Source of the DNA: an uncultured Caulobacteraceae bacterium
GTDB taxonomy: Bacteria; Pseudomonadota; Alphaproteobacteria; Caulobacterales; Caulobacteraceae
Assembly: GCA_946482375.1 (NCBI GenBank)
Contig: CAMLRH010000027.1
Coordinates: 1 to 15,867, forward strand
DNA: 15,867 bases
Direction of reading: 5' to 3'
In this document: positions 1-8,357 of the stretch, piece after piece
How positions within the stretch are numbered: the first letter of the stretch is position 1
Layout: every line of letters starts with the position of its first letter
The notes under the pieces: generated by a model
The model's database searches: none
Told to the model about the DNA's origin: nothing
What the model saw: the letters and a program-made list of their open reading frames with translations, nothing else
Position numbers and translations under genes: made by a program

Positions 1-16
1 ACGGTCGGCCGCAGGG

Positions 17-92
17 CGATCCGGGGGACCCAAGCGGCGGTGCAAGGCTTGCTACGCGGCTTGGGTCACCCGGACTTCGCCGGGTGATGACG
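17..92. repeat. Degenerate REP-like inverted repeat downstream of ahcY
   Basis: An 8-bp perfect stem, TCACCCGG (66-73) with CCGGGTGA (80-87), surrounds a 6-base loop. A second 9-bp arm pair, GACCCAAGC (27-35) with GCTTGGGTC (59-67), encloses a spacer. The layout is a hairpin with a GCGAA-type tip followed by an ACCCA tail, the whole mirrored around a short centre. This is the same layout as the better preserved repeats at 2641-2739, 6342-6435 and 7582-7679. The left half is decayed. It lies just past the ahcY stop, so it may also act as that gene's terminator, but no T-run follows the stem. Confidence 0.5.
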
Positions 93-105
93 CCCTTTGT
101 GGGCC

Positions 106-1497
<1,392 letters not shown>

Positions 1498-1526
1498 GTG
1501 GGGGGCTCCCTGAAAGTCAGGCGCGC

Positions 1527-1555
1527 TCTATAGACCGCCACCCGCCCAGCGGCAA
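1527..1555 (-). promoter_or_regulatory. Predicted vegetative promoter of ahcY
   Basis: Read on the minus strand, the -35 box is TTGCCG (1550-1555) and the -10 box is TATAGA (1527-1532), separated by 17 bases. The extended TTGCCGC also fits the Caulobacter vegetative -35 form. Transcription would begin near 1520, about 23 bases before the GTG start codon. The -35 box touches an ATAAGGA half-site, and a perfect palindrome lies 8 bp further upstream, so a bound regulator would contact or block polymerase here. This is a prediction from sequence only. Confidence 0.55.
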
Positions 1556-1562
1556 TAAGGAC

Positions 1563-1578
1563 ATAAGGATATCCTTAT
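1563..1578. promoter_or_regulatory. 16-bp perfect palindromic operator, probably for a SAM/SAH-responsive regulator
   Basis: ATAAGGATATCCTTAT is its own reverse complement. A further direct half-site, ATAAGGA, occurs at 1555-1561 and overlaps the ahcY -35 box, giving three half-sites spaced about one turn apart. Comparative genomics of methionine metabolism in Proteobacteria has predicted ArsR-family regulators (SahR, SamR) that bind AT-rich palindromes with a GATATC centre upstream of ahcY and met genes. The placement and centre of this site fit that class. The site also lies about 70 bp upstream of the bioB start, so it could influence both genes. Assignment to a named regulator is inference. 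Confidence 0.6.
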
Positions 1579-1646
1579 ATGAACCTCACGCTCGCGATCT
1601 AAGCCTTACGATGCTAATCGGCGCACGCCGAGTAACGGAGACCCGC

Positions 1647-2639
1647 ATGAACGCGCCTGTCCGCATCGCCGACCCCGCCCAGCCGCGCCACGACTGGACG
1701 CTGGAGGAGGTGGAGGCCCTGTTCGAGCTGCCCTTCGCCGAGCTGGTCTTCCGCGCGGCCGAGATTCATCGCCGCTGGTTCGACCCGGCCGAGGTGCAGC
1801 TCTCGCAACTCCTGTCGGTGAAGACGGGCGGATGCGCCGAGAACTGCGGCTACTGCAGCCAGTCCTCGCATTTCGACACGGGCTTAAAGGCCTCCAAGCT
1901 GATGGACACCGACGCCGTCGTGGCCGAGGCCGCCCGCGCCAAGGCCGGCGGCGCGCAGCGCTTCTGCATGGGCGCGGCCTGGCGCGACCTGAAGGACCGT
2001 GACGTCCTCAAGGTCGCCGAGATGATCGCGGGCGTGAAGGCGCTCGGGCTCGAGACCTGCGCCACGCTCGGCATGCTGACCGCCGACCAGGCGCGGGCGC
2101 TGCGCGACGCCGGGCTCGACTACTACAACCACAACCTCGACACCTCGCCGGACTACTACGACAAGGTCGTCACCACCCGCACCTATCAGGATCGGCTCGC
2201 GACGCTGGAGCATGTCCGCAACGCCGGGATCTCGACCTGCTGCGGCGGCATCGTCGGCATGGGCGAGACGCGCCGCGACCGCGCCGGCCTGCTACACGCG
2301 CTGGCGACCCTGCCGGCGCACCCCGACAGCCTGCCGATCAACGACCTCATGCCGGTGACCGGCACGCCGCTCGGCAATTCCACACCGGTCGATGGCCTCG
2401 AGTTCGTCCGCACCATCGCCGTCGCCCGCATCGTCTGCCCGAAGTCGATGGTCCGCCTGTCCGCCGGCCGCGAACACATGAGCCGCGAGCAGCAGGCCCT
2501 CTGCTTCCTCGCCGGCGCCAACTCGATCTTCATCGGCGCGAAGCTGCTGACGACGGCCAATCCGGGCGAAGATGAGGACACGGCGCTACTGGCCGACCTC
2601 GGCATGCGGCCGATGGCGATGAGCGCAAGCGCTCTCTAA
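1647..2639 (+). CDS. bioB: Biotin synthase (radical SAM)
   Basis: This enzyme inserts sulfur into dethiobiotin, the last step of biotin synthesis, using SAM radical chemistry and two iron-sulfur clusters. The 330-residue protein has the radical SAM motif CAENCGYC, with cysteines 63, 67 and 70 for the [4Fe-4S] cluster. The ligands expected for the [2Fe-2S] cluster are all in place: C107, C138, C198 and R270, each offset by exactly 10 from the E. coli enzyme. The YNHNLDTSP block is also present. I chose ATG 1647 because GGAG lies six bases upstream; an in-frame ATG at 1611 has no ribosome binding site and would add 12 unrelated residues. No other biotin genes are in the window, so bioB stands apart from bioF/A/D here. 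A perfect inverted repeat begins 2 bp after the stop. Confidence 0.97.
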   Translation: MNAPVRIADPAQPRHDWTLEEVEALFELPFAELVFRAAEIHRRWFDPAEVQLSQLLSVKTGGCAENCGYCSQSSHFDTGLKASKLMDTDAVVAEAARAKAGGAQRFCMGAAWRDLKDRDVLKVAEMIAGVKALGLETCATLGMLTADQARALRDAGLDYYNHNLDTSPDYYDKVVTTRTYQDRLATLEHVRNAGISTCCGGIVGMGETRRDRAGLLHALATLPAHPDSLPINDLMPVTGTPLGNSTPVDGLEFVRTIAVARIVCPKSMVRLSAGREHMSREQQALCFLAGANSIFIGAKLLTTANPGEDEDTALLADLGMRPMAMSASAL

Positions 2640-2640
2640 T

Positions 2641-2739
2641 CCCGCTCATCCCCGCGAAAGCGGGGACCCAGGTTTGTTATCGTCGAGCGCGAGGGCTTCA
2701 GAAAAAGCCTGGGTCCCCGCTTTCGCGGGGATGAGCGGG
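2641..2739. repeat. REP-like long inverted repeat, 32-bp perfect arms
   Basis: Arms 2641-2672 and 2708-2739 are perfect reverse complements around a 35-base centre. Each arm also folds alone: CCCCGC, GAAA, GCGGGG, a 6-bp stem with a GNRA-type tetraloop. The element fills the entire gap between the convergent bioB and HPr genes and is a likely bidirectional transcription barrier for both. A near-identical copy is at 7582-7679, including the CAGAAAAAG tract beside the right arm. Spurious translations of this kind of repeat ([14 protein letters not shown]) are a familiar annotation artefact in alphaproteobacterial genomes, so it is a dispersed family. Confidence 0.9.
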
Positions 2740-2745
2740 TGTAAA

Positions 2746-3018
2746 TTACCGCTCTTCGTCGAACCGGCAGCTGACGAGGTCTTCCAGCGCCTTGGCCGCC
2801 GCCTCTGCATCCGGCCCCTGGGCCACGATCTCGATCTCCGCGCCGGGACCGGCGGCCAGCATCATCAGGCCCATGATCGAGCGGGCGTCGACGGTGTGGC
2901 CGTCCTTCGAGACAGTGACCTCGGCGTCGAAGCCGGCGGCGGTCTTGACGAACTTGGCCGAGGCGCGCGCGTGCAGCCCCCGCTCGTTGCAGATTTCGAC
3001 CTTCCGACTCGCCTTCAT
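2746..3018 (-). CDS. ptsH: HPr phosphocarrier protein of a regulatory PTS
   Basis: This small cytosolic phosphocarrier takes phosphate from Enzyme I on a histidine and passes it to EIIA. The 90-residue protein has the active-site block ERGLHARASAKFV with His16. The regulatory block SIMGLMMLA has Ser47, equivalent to Ser46 of classical HPr, the target of HPr kinase. The presence of Ser47 agrees with hprK lying two genes upstream. Its ATG overlaps the EIIA stop as ATGA, so the two are probably translationally coupled. It is the last gene of the operon and ends 6 bp from a strong inverted repeat that could terminate the transcript. With no sugar EIIB/EIIC nearby, the role is probably regulatory (PTS-Ntr-like) rather than sugar uptake. 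It could equally be named npr or ptsO. Confidence 0.95.
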   Translation of the reverse strand: MKASRKVEICNERGLHARASAKFVKTAAGFDAEVTVSKDGHTVDARSIMGLMMLAAGPGAEIEIVAQGPDAEAAAKALEDLVSCRFDEER

Positions 3019-3419
3019 TTATCCCCCGCGAGCACGTAGCTCGCCACGGATATGTACTTGCGTCCAGCCTCCTGGGCGTGGTGGACGCAGGCGTCTAGCG
3101 GCTCGCGGGTGCGCAACGACGCGAGCTTGATCAGCATCGGCAGGTTCAGGCCCGCGATCACCTCGGCCCGGGTCTGCTCCATCACCGAGATGGCGAGGTT
3201 CGACGGCGTGCCGCCGAACATGTCGGTGAGCAGGATGACGCCCTGGCCCGTATCGACATCGGCGCATGCGCGCAGGATGTCCTTGCGCCGCTTTTCCATG
3301 TCGTCCTCGGGGCCAATGCAGATCGCGCGGACCTGCTTTTGCGGCCCGACCACATGCTCCATGGCGAAGATGAACTCTTCGGCGAGGCGACCGTGCGTGA
3401 CGATCACGAGCCCGATCAT
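3015..3419 (-). CDS. PTS EIIA component, mannose family
   Basis: This cytosolic EIIA domain of the mannose/fructose/sorbose class accepts phosphate from HPr. The 134-residue protein begins MIGLVIVTHG with His9 as the expected phosphorylation site, and carries the family block LLTDMFGGTPSN (63-74) with Asp66. The start at 3419 gives the canonical N-terminus. The longer ATG at 3446 adds nine unrelated residues and has AAAAGG directly against it, too close to act as a ribosome binding site. No EIIB, EIIC or EIID is present, so this is a stand-alone regulatory EIIA as in other alphaproteobacterial chv-pts clusters. It sits 73 bp after hprK and overlaps the HPr start by 4 bp. Its regulatory target is not visible here. 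Confidence 0.93.
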   Translation of the reverse strand: MIGLVIVTHGRLAEEFIFAMEHVVGPQKQVRAICIGPEDDMEKRRKDILRACADVDTGQGVILLTDMFGGTPSNLAISVMEQTRAEVIAGLNLPMLIKLASLRTREPLDACVHHAQEAGRKYISVASYVLAGDK

Positions 3420-3492
3420 GGGATAAGCCTCAAGGCCGAAATCCATCCTTTTCGCGGCTGCGAGCGCCGCGCGGGCCGTCTAGATACGCTCG

Positions 3493-3927
3493 TTAGGCGC
3501 CGGCTCCAAGATGCTCCAGCGCGCGACGCAGTTTCGCAGGCCCCGCCGCCTCGAAAGGCCACAGCTCAATGCGGGGAATAGCCACACCGAGGATGTCCTC
3601 GGGCTTGCTTTTCGGCATCCGCTCGACCTCTTCCGGCGCCTTGCGGCACACGACCAGCAGGTTGATCTCGCAGAACTCCAGGGGCGCGGCGGGGATGATC
3701 CCGACACCCCTGGCTTCCAGCAGGCCGGTCAGCGGCTCGGGCGCCTTGCCGAACAGCCGGCCGCCGGAGCTCCAGGTCACCACCCGGTCGTCGGCCACCA
3801 GCCTAAAGCCGGACACCATCATCCGCACGGCAAGGTCGCTCTTGCCCGTTCCCGAGGCCCCCTCGATCAGGGCGCCGCGCCAGCGGCCTTTCATCCGGGT
3901 GGCGACAAGGCTTGCGTGTCGGATCAT
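3493..3927 (-). CDS. hprK: HPr kinase/phosphorylase, short alphaproteobacterial form
   Basis: This bifunctional enzyme phosphorylates HPr on its regulatory serine and can remove the phosphate. The 144-residue protein contains only the catalytic C-terminal domain; the roughly 130-residue N-terminal domain of Firmicute HprK is absent, as is usual in alphaproteobacteria. Visible motifs are the N-terminal His4, Walker A GASGTGKS (23-30), VADD (44-47, carrying the expected catalytic acid) and the HprK signature around EARGVGII (71-78). The ATG at 3927 overlaps the chvG stop as ATGA, which points to translational coupling. The target Ser47 of HPr is encoded two genes downstream. The link to the sensor kinase suggests that envelope signals and PTS phosphorylation state are controlled together. 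Confidence 0.93.
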   Translation of the reverse strand: MIRHASLVATRMKGRWRGALIEGASGTGKSDLAVRMMVSGFRLVADDRVVTWSSGGRLFGKAPEPLTGLLEARGVGIIPAAPLEFCEINLLVVCRKAPEEVERMPKSKPEDILGVAIPRIELWPFEAAGPAKLRRALEHLGAGA

Positions 3928-5507
3928 GCTTTCCTCTCCGGCAAAGTGACTATGAAGCGGGCGCCCCCCTCGTCGCGGTTCTCGGCGTGCACGTGCCCAC
4001 CATGCGCCTCGACGATCTGACGGGCGATAGAGAGACCCAGCCCCGAGTTGCCGCCGAACGCCGCGCCCTTCGGCCGGGCCGTGTAGAAGCGTTCGAACAC
4101 CGTCTCCAGGTTCTCCGGCGGGATGCCGGGTCCGTCGTCGTCGACGGTGACCACCGCCTCGGTCTTGGTGTGGTGCAGCGCCACACGCACCTCGCCGTCC
4201 CTGGCGCTGAACGAGCGGGCGTTGTCGATCAGGTTGCGGAACACCTGCCCCAGCGGCCCCTCGCGCCCCGACACGGTCACCGGTTCGAGCAGGTCGGGGT
4301 CCTGGTAGCGGACGTGTGGCTCGCCCTTCTTGGCCGAGGCCTCGTAGAGGGCGCAGATCTCAAGCAACAGATGGCCGAGGTCGACGTCGCGCGGGTCCTC
4401 CCGCGACAGCTCGGCGTCCAGCCTGGACGCGTTCGAGATGTCGGTGACCAGCCGGTCGAGCCGCTGTACGTCCTGCTTGAGAATCCCCATCAGCCGCGCG
4501 CGCGGCTTGTCGTCCTTGACCAGGTCCAGCGTCTCCACCGCCGAGCGGATCGAGGTCAGCGGGTTCCTGATCTCGTGCGCCACGTCGGCGGCGAAGGCTT
4601 CGATGGCGTCCATCCGCTGCGACAGCGTCGCCGTCATCTCCTCTAGCGAGCGCGACAGGTCGCCGATCTCGTCGCGGCGGCTGGAAAGGTCGGGCAGCGA
4701 GATGGCGCGAGCCCGCGACAGCGTCACGTGGTCGGCGGCGCTGGCCAGTGCGCGCACCGGCCGCGCGATCAGCCGGTTCAGGAGCAGCGACGACACCAGC
4801 ATCACCCCGATGGCGATGAGGATAAAGGGCGCCAGCGCCCGCCGCTCGGCGGCGATGATCTCGTCGACGTCGCTGGCCTCCAGCACCAGGACGCCGAGCA
4901 CCGCCTTGACGTGCTGGATGGGCACCGAGACCGAGACCACCTGCTCGCCGTTCTCGGCGATGCGCATGCCCTTCACGGACTGGCCGCGCATGGCCTGGTT
5001 GACCTCGGTGGCGAGCGCCAGCCGCGCCTCCTCCACCTTCTCCGGGTCGGCGTCGACGTCGGAGCGCTGCAGGTTGAAGTCGGGCTCGCCGGCCTTGCGG
5101 GCGGGCGGCAGCACCTTCCATTCAACGCGGTCGGAAACCACGAAGCTGTCGGCCAGCAACCGCCCGTCGGCGTCGAACAGCCGGGCGCGCTGCGAGCGCG
5201 GCACGAAGAGCAGCTGCAGGATTTCGGCGGCGCGGTCGGCCTCCAGCATCGGCTCGGGCTCGCCGATGGTGGCGGCGCGGTCGATGACGTTGGCGATCAG
5301 CTCGCCCTGGGTCGTCAGGCTGTCGATGCGCGCGTTGACCAGGCCCCGGCGCAGCTCGTTCAGCACCAGCGCGCCAACGATGAGGATCGTCAGCCCCAAC
5401 AGGTTGAGGGCGATAATCAGCCGCCCCAGCCGCGAGCCGAACAGCCCCCCGCCAAAGCGCTCCCGCTGGGCGGGCTCAGGTTTCGCGGTAGCGGTAGCCG
5501 ACGCCAT
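3924..5507 (-). CDS. chvG: Sensor histidine kinase ChvG
   Basis: This inner-membrane kinase of the ChvG-ChvI system (ExoS-ChvI in Sinorhizobium, BvrS in Brucella) responds to acid or cell-envelope stress. In the 527-residue protein a basic N-terminus precedes TM1 (about 29-50), a periplasmic sensor domain (51-225), TM2 (about 226-244) and HAMP (245-297). The phosphoacceptor is His311 in [13 protein letters not shown]. The ATPase domain follows with NLIDNA (425-430), DDDGPGIP (456-463), FERFY (471-475) and SGLGLSIA (488-495). The ATG at 5507 lies 32 bp inside chvI in another frame and has no clear ribosome binding site, but it is the only ATG before the first membrane segment. Translation probably depends on chvI. 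Downstream it overlaps hprK by 4 bp. Confidence 0.95.
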   Translation of the reverse strand: MASATATAKPEPAQRERFGGGLFGSRLGRLIIALNLLGLTILIVGALVLNELRRGLVNARIDSLTTQGELIANVIDRAATIGEPEPMLEADRAAEILQLLFVPRSQRARLFDADGRLLADSFVVSDRVEWKVLPPARKAGEPDFNLQRSDVDADPEKVEEARLALATEVNQAMRGQSVKGMRIAENGEQVVSVSVPIQHVKAVLGVLVLEASDVDEIIAAERRALAPFILIAIGVMLVSSLLLNRLIARPVRALASAADHVTLSRARAISLPDLSSRRDEIGDLSRSLEEMTATLSQRMDAIEAFAADVAHEIRNPLTSIRSAVETLDLVKDDKPRARLMGILKQDVQRLDRLVTDISNASRLDAELSREDPRDVDLGHLLLEICALYEASAKKGEPHVRYQDPDLLEPVTVSGREGPLGQVFRNLIDNARSFSARDGEVRVALHHTKTEAVVTVDDDGPGIPPENLETVFERFYTARPKGAAFGGNSGLGLSIARQIVEAHGGHVHAENRDEGGARFIVTLPERKA

Positions 5508-6183
5508 AAAGGGTTTCGATCGCGTCGAAGGTGTTGTCCACCTGCCGGAACTTCTTGCGCATGCGCTTGATGTGGCTGTCGATGGTGCGGTCGTCGACGT
5601 AGACCTGATCGTCGTAGGCCGCGTCCATCAGGTTGTCTCGGCTCTTCACGAAGCCGGGCCGCTGGGCGAGCGATTGCAGGAGCAGGAACTCCGTCACCGT
5701 CAGGCGCACCGGCTTGCCGTCCCACAGGCAGTCGTGGCGGGCCGGGTCGAGGGTCAGCTTGCCGCGCTTCAGCGCCTTCGATTGCGCGGCCGCGTCGCCG
5801 GCCGGGGGCTCCTCGCCCTCCACGCCAGCGCGGCGCAGCACCGCCTTGACCCGCTCCAGCAGCAGGCGCTGGCTGAACGGCTTGTGTATGTAGTCGTCGG
5901 CGCCGAGGTTGAACCCGAGGATTTCGTCGATCTCCTCGTCCTTCGACGTCAGGATGATGACCGGTACTTCCGAGGTCTGGCGCAGGCGGCGCAACACCTC
6001 CATGCCGTCCATGCGCGGCATCTTCACGTCGAGGATGGCCATGTCCGGCGGTTCGCTCTCCAGCGCCGCCAGACCAGCCGCGCCGTCGTAGTAGGCCTTG
6101 ACCGTATGGCCGAGGCTCTCGAGCGCCAGGGACACCGAGGCGACGATGTTCTCGTCGTCGTCCACAAGGGTGATGTTCGCCAT
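5476..6183 (-). CDS. chvI: Response regulator ChvI, OmpR/PhoB family
   Basis: This DNA-binding response regulator is paired with ChvG and controls envelope, stress and host-interaction genes in alphaproteobacteria. The 235-residue protein has the acidic pocket D8-D10, phosphoacceptor Asp52 in AILDVKMP, Thr79/Ser80 and Lys101 in HKPFS. It ends in a winged-helix domain with [27 protein letters not shown] and the terminal GVGYRYRET. The start has AAGGA well placed upstream (GAAGGATCGAG before ATG). It is the first gene of a five-gene operon; a promoter candidate lies about 30-60 bp upstream. In many relatives pckA lies next to this locus; here a repeat and an unrelated dehydrogenase gene follow instead. 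Confidence 0.96.
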   Translation of the reverse strand: MANITLVDDDENIVASVSLALESLGHTVKAYYDGAAGLAALESEPPDMAILDVKMPRMDGMEVLRRLRQTSEVPVIILTSKDEEIDEILGFNLGADDYIHKPFSQRLLLERVKAVLRRAGVEGEEPPAGDAAAQSKALKRGKLTLDPARHDCLWDGKPVRLTVTEFLLLQSLAQRPGFVKSRDNLMDAAYDDQVYVDDRTIDSHIKRMRKKFRQVDNTFDAIETLYGVGYRYRET

Positions 6184-6216
6184 CTCGATCCTTCGCGTCT
6201 CACCGCGGGGCCTTGA

Positions 6217-6244
6217 TACCTAGCGCCGTCAGCGCCCGGAACAA
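6217..6244 (-). promoter_or_regulatory. Candidate promoter of the chvI-chvG-hprK-EIIA-HPr operon
   Basis: On the minus strand TTGTTC (6239-6244) is followed after 16 bases by TAGGTA (6217-6222). Read in the Caulobacter form, TTGTTCC and GCTAGGTA (6217-6224) are 13 bases apart, which is within the usual range. The predicted start lies about 25-28 bases before the chvI ATG. The match is partial, and I saw no convincing direct or inverted repeat here for autoregulation by ChvI. Confidence 0.35.
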
Positions 6245-6341
6245 GCTTTACCGCGGGCGCGGCCTAATTGCGGCGCCCGGATCAATAACGTCCTGCCTGT
6301 GGCTAAGCTCCGCCTGGGGATCACATCACCCCCCACCGTCT

Positions 6342-6435
6342 CCCCGGCGAAGGCCGGGGCCCAGATACAGCCGCCGAGTGGCGAGTTGACCCGAGACGCA
6401 TCGCCCTCGGATCTGGACCCCGGCCTTCGCCGGGG
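6342..6435. repeat. REP-like inverted repeat, second sequence variant
   Basis: Arms 6342-6366 and 6411-6435 are complementary at 24 of 25 positions around a 44-base centre. Each arm folds by itself as CCCCGGC, GAAG, GCCGGGG, a 7-bp stem, followed by a GCCCAGAT tail. This is the same architecture as the repeats at 2641 and 7582, with a different stem sequence and an unrelated centre. It lies between the SDR stop and the chvI promoter region and is a plausible terminator for the SDR transcript running toward it. Confidence 0.85.
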
Positions 6436-6466
6436 CGACCGGGAGAATTCGGACGAAGGGTCCCGC

Positions 6467-7249
6467 TCACATCGCCGAGATGCCGCCGTCGAGCTTCAGC
6501 TCGGCGCCGGTCATGAAGCGGCTCTCGTCGGAGGCGAGGTAGAGGCAGGCGTTGGCGATGTCGTCGGGCGAGCCGATGCGGCCGAGCGGCACCTGGCGGC
6601 CGAGCTTGGCCTCGGCTTCCTCCTTGCCGAACATCTGCCGGATCGGATCGAGGATCGGCGTGTCGATGAAGGTCGGGTGGACGGAGTTCGAGCGGATGTC
6701 GAGCTTCTGCTTGGCGCAGTAGAGGGCGATGTTCTTCGACAGCAGCCAGACCGCGGCCTTGGAGGCGTTGTAGGCGGGGCCGTTGTGGTTGGCGATCAGG
6801 CCGGCGATCGAGCTGATGTTGACGATCGAGCCGGGCTGGTTCTCGCGCATGTATTTCAGCGCGTGCTTGGCCCCGAGGAATACGGAGTCCACGTTCACCG
6901 ACATGCACAGCCGGAAGTCCTCCAGGCTGCATTGCTCGATGGGCCCGCCCCGGCTGATGCCGGCGTTGTTGACCAGCACCGAGATGCCGCCCATCGCCGC
7001 GTCGGCCTCTTCAAGCGCAAATATCCACTGGTCTTCCTTGGTGACGTCGAGCGGGAAGGCGAAGGCCGTGCCCTCGCCGTGCGCGGCGTTGATCTCGGCG
7101 GCGACGGCCTGCGCGCCTTCCAGGTTGATGTCGGCGAGGCTGACCTTGGCGCCTTCGGCGGCCAGCTTGCGGGCCATGGCCGCGCCGAGCCCCTGCGCCG
7201 CGCCGGTGACGAAAGCCTTCTTGCCCGCGACGCGCGTACCGGTAGCCAT
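6467..7249 (-). CDS. Classical short-chain dehydrogenase/reductase (SDR)
   Basis: This is an NAD(P)-dependent oxidoreductase acting on an alcohol or ketone that cannot be named from sequence. The 260-residue protein has the cofactor motif TGAAQGLG (15-22), NNAG (94-97) and the catalytic set Asn119, Ser147, Tyr160 and Lys164 in YNASK. Asp40 at the end of the second strand favours NAD over NADP. The C-terminus GAELKLDGG is standard for the classical family. It resembles cyclohexanol, hydroxysteroid or glucose dehydrogenase-type SDRs; the name should stay generic. I chose ATG 7249, preceded by GGGAGA at good spacing; a TTG at 7270 is less likely. It follows the carbinolamine dehydratase gene by 29 bp, so the two are probably co-transcribed. 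Confidence 0.92.
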   Translation of the reverse strand: MATGTRVAGKKAFVTGAAQGLGAAMARKLAAEGAKVSLADINLEGAQAVAAEINAAHGEGTAFAFPLDVTKEDQWIFALEEADAAMGGISVLVNNAGISRGGPIEQCSLEDFRLCMSVNVDSVFLGAKHALKYMRENQPGSIVNISSIAGLIANHNGPAYNASKAAVWLLSKNIALYCAKQKLDIRSNSVHPTFIDTPILDPIRQMFGKEEAEAKLGRQVPLGRIGSPDDIANACLYLASDESRFMTGAELKLDGGISAM

Positions 7250-7278
7250 GGTTCTTTCTCCCGTTTTCAAACGGATGT

Positions 7279-7572
7279 TTAAACCGCCTGCGCGGCCTCG
7301 TCCATGATCCGGGCGAGCGTCACGTCGAGCTCGGTCACCCCGTCGGCGTCATGGGTCGCCAGCAGCACCTCGACGCGGTTGTAGACGTTGAACCACTCGG
7401 GGTGATGGTCGAGCTTCTCGGCCGCCAGGGCCGCCCGCGTCATGAAGCCGAAGGCGGTGTTGAAGTCCTTGAAGCTGAAGGTCTTCACGATGGCGTCCCG
7501 CCCCTCGGCGGCGCTCCAGCCTTCCAGCTGAGCCAATGCTGCTTCGGCTCCGATCTTTTCTGGTCGGTCCAT
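7279..7572 (-). CDS. phhB: Pterin-4a-carbinolamine dehydratase
   Basis: This enzyme dehydrates 4a-hydroxytetrahydropterin, regenerating the pterin cofactor used by aromatic amino-acid hydroxylases; some bacterial members act in molybdopterin metabolism. The 97-residue protein has the family signature EKLDHHPEW with His56 and His57, followed by [11 protein letters not shown] (64-74) and a conserved Asp83, as expected for the DCoH/PhhB fold. The start is ATG 7572 with GGAGG six bases upstream; an upstream extension would read into the repeat and is not real. No phenylalanine hydroxylase gene is in the window. Almost the entire leader up to the upstream HAD gene is a REP-like inverted repeat, so this gene either depends on read-through or has a promoter within the repeat. 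Confidence 0.93.
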   Translation of the reverse strand: MDRPEKIGAEAALAQLEGWSAAEGRDAIVKTFSFKDFNTAFGFMTRAALAAEKLDHHPEWFNVYNRVEVLLATHDADGVTELDVTLARIMDEAAQAV

Positions 7573-7581
7573 CCCATCCCT

Positions 7582-7679
7582 CCGCTCATCCCCGCGAAAG
7601 CGGGGACCCAGGTGTTCTATCGAAGGGCTCAAAGCCTGTCAGAAAAAGCCTGGGTCCCCGCTTTCGCGGGAATGAGCGG
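7582..7679. repeat. REP-like long inverted repeat, near-identical to the copy at 2641
   Basis: Arms 7582-7612 and 7649-7679 are complementary at 30 of 31 positions (the exception is the A at 7671). The centre is 36 bases. Arms and the CAGAAAAAG tract beside the right arm match the 2641-2739 copy in the same orientation, while the rest of the centre differs. The element starts directly at the HAD stop codon and ends 9 bp from the phhB start, touching its ribosome binding site. Here it separates two co-directional genes, unlike the copy at 2641, which separates convergent genes. Confidence 0.9.
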
Positions 7680-8321
7680 TTAGAAGGAGAGGCCAGTGGC
7701 GGCGGACAAATCAACCAGCGCCTGCGCCTCGCCGGTGACCTTGATGGCCGTCATGCCGAGGCCCGCCGCCGGCTTGCAGTTGATGCCGAGGTCGTCGAGG
7801 TAGACGCAGTTTTGCGGCGCCACCTGCAGCAGCTCGCACATCATCCGGTAGATGCGCGGGTCGGGCTTCCGCAGACCCGCCTTCGAGCTTTCGATGATGG
7901 CGTCGAAGGTCTCCATGATCGCTTCGACGGCGGCGGCCTTGTCGCTCGTGCCGCTCATCCCCGCGCCGTGGCCGGTCTGGACGTTGTTGGTGATGCAGCC
8001 GACCTTGAACTGCGCCTTGCAGGCTTTCAGCGCCGCCACCATCCGTGGGCGGATATCGCCCGACAGCAGCGGCAGCACCTCCGCCCCGCGCACCGGGTGG
8101 CCGAGGCGCGTCGACTCCTCGAGGAACTGCCGGTCGAAGGCGGCGGCGTCGATCTCGTTGCGCTCGAACAGAGCCCAGGCGTTGTGGTCGGGGTTGGTGG
8201 CGTTGACCTTGCGGATGAAGTCGTGCGGCAGCGCTTTCTGCGCCTCGTAACGGTTGAAGGCCTCGAAAGGCGAGGTGGTCAGCACCCCGCCGAAATCCCA
8301 GATCACCGCCTCGATCGCCAA
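7680..8321 (-). CDS. HAD-superfamily hydrolase, YihX/epoxide-hydrolase N-domain type
   Basis: This is a probable cytosolic phosphatase or related hydrolase of the haloacid dehalogenase superfamily; its substrate is unknown. The 213-residue protein has motif I IWDFGGVLT with nucleophile Asp9, motif II Thr111 in CITNN, motif III Lys152 in RKPDP and motif IV Asp176/Asp177 in YLDD. The second Asp of the usual DxD is Gly11. This occurs in the YihX, soluble epoxide hydrolase N-domain and ACAD10-like branch (D-x-G-G-V-L), so it is a subfamily trait rather than decay. I prefer the TTG at 8321, with AGGGAG six bases upstream; another TTG at 8336 would add five residues. It is divergent from the DUF3445 gene with only about 41 bp between starts. 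Confidence 0.85.
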   Translation of the reverse strand: MAIEAVIWDFGGVLTTSPFEAFNRYEAQKALPHDFIRKVNATNPDHNAWALFERNEIDAAAFDRQFLEESTRLGHPVRGAEVLPLLSGDIRPRMVAALKACKAQFKVGCITNNVQTGHGAGMSGTSDKAAAVEAIMETFDAIIESSKAGLRKPDPRIYRMMCELLQVAPQNCVYLDDLGINCKPAAGLGMTAIKVTGEAQALVDLSAATGLSF

Positions 8322-8349
8322 AGCCCGCTCCCTCAAATCGCGGCGAGAC

Positions 8350-8357
8350 GCTAAACC
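8350..8357 (+). promoter_or_regulatory. Candidate -10 element giving a leaderless DUF3445 transcript
   Basis: GCTAAACC matches the Caulobacter -10 form GCTANAWC at all but one position. It lies 5 bases before the ATG at 8363, so transcription would begin at or within a base or two of the start codon. The gene has no recognisable Shine-Dalgarno sequence, which fits a leaderless mRNA, a common class in Caulobacter. No good -35 is visible, so confidence is limited. Confidence 0.35.

Noticed and set aside
1498..1646. SAH or SAM riboswitch upstream of ahcY
   Set aside because: The predicted leader is only about 23 bases, too short for a riboswitch. The structure present is a DNA palindrome upstream of the promoter.
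1498..1646. BioR-type operator for bioB
   Set aside because: No TTATxxATAA-like palindrome is present; the only palindrome has a GATATC centre, fitting the methionine-cycle class better.
2674..3039. Plus-strand reading that starts inside the repeat ([14 protein letters not shown] translation)
   Set aside because: This is the usual false translation of the repeat, continued antisense through the HPr gene.
3493..3927. Truncated hprK pseudogene
   Set aside because: The short form without the N-terminal domain is normal in alphaproteobacteria, and the Walker A and signature motifs are complete.
7573..7632. N-terminal extension of PhhB starting inside the repeat
   Set aside because: The added residues ([12 protein letters not shown]) are translated repeat; ATG 7572 has its own GGAGG site.
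7680..8321. Inactivated HAD enzyme because the second Asp of DxD is missing
   Set aside because: D-x-G-G-V-L is a normal motif in the YihX/epoxide hydrolase N-domain branch, and the other three motifs are intact.
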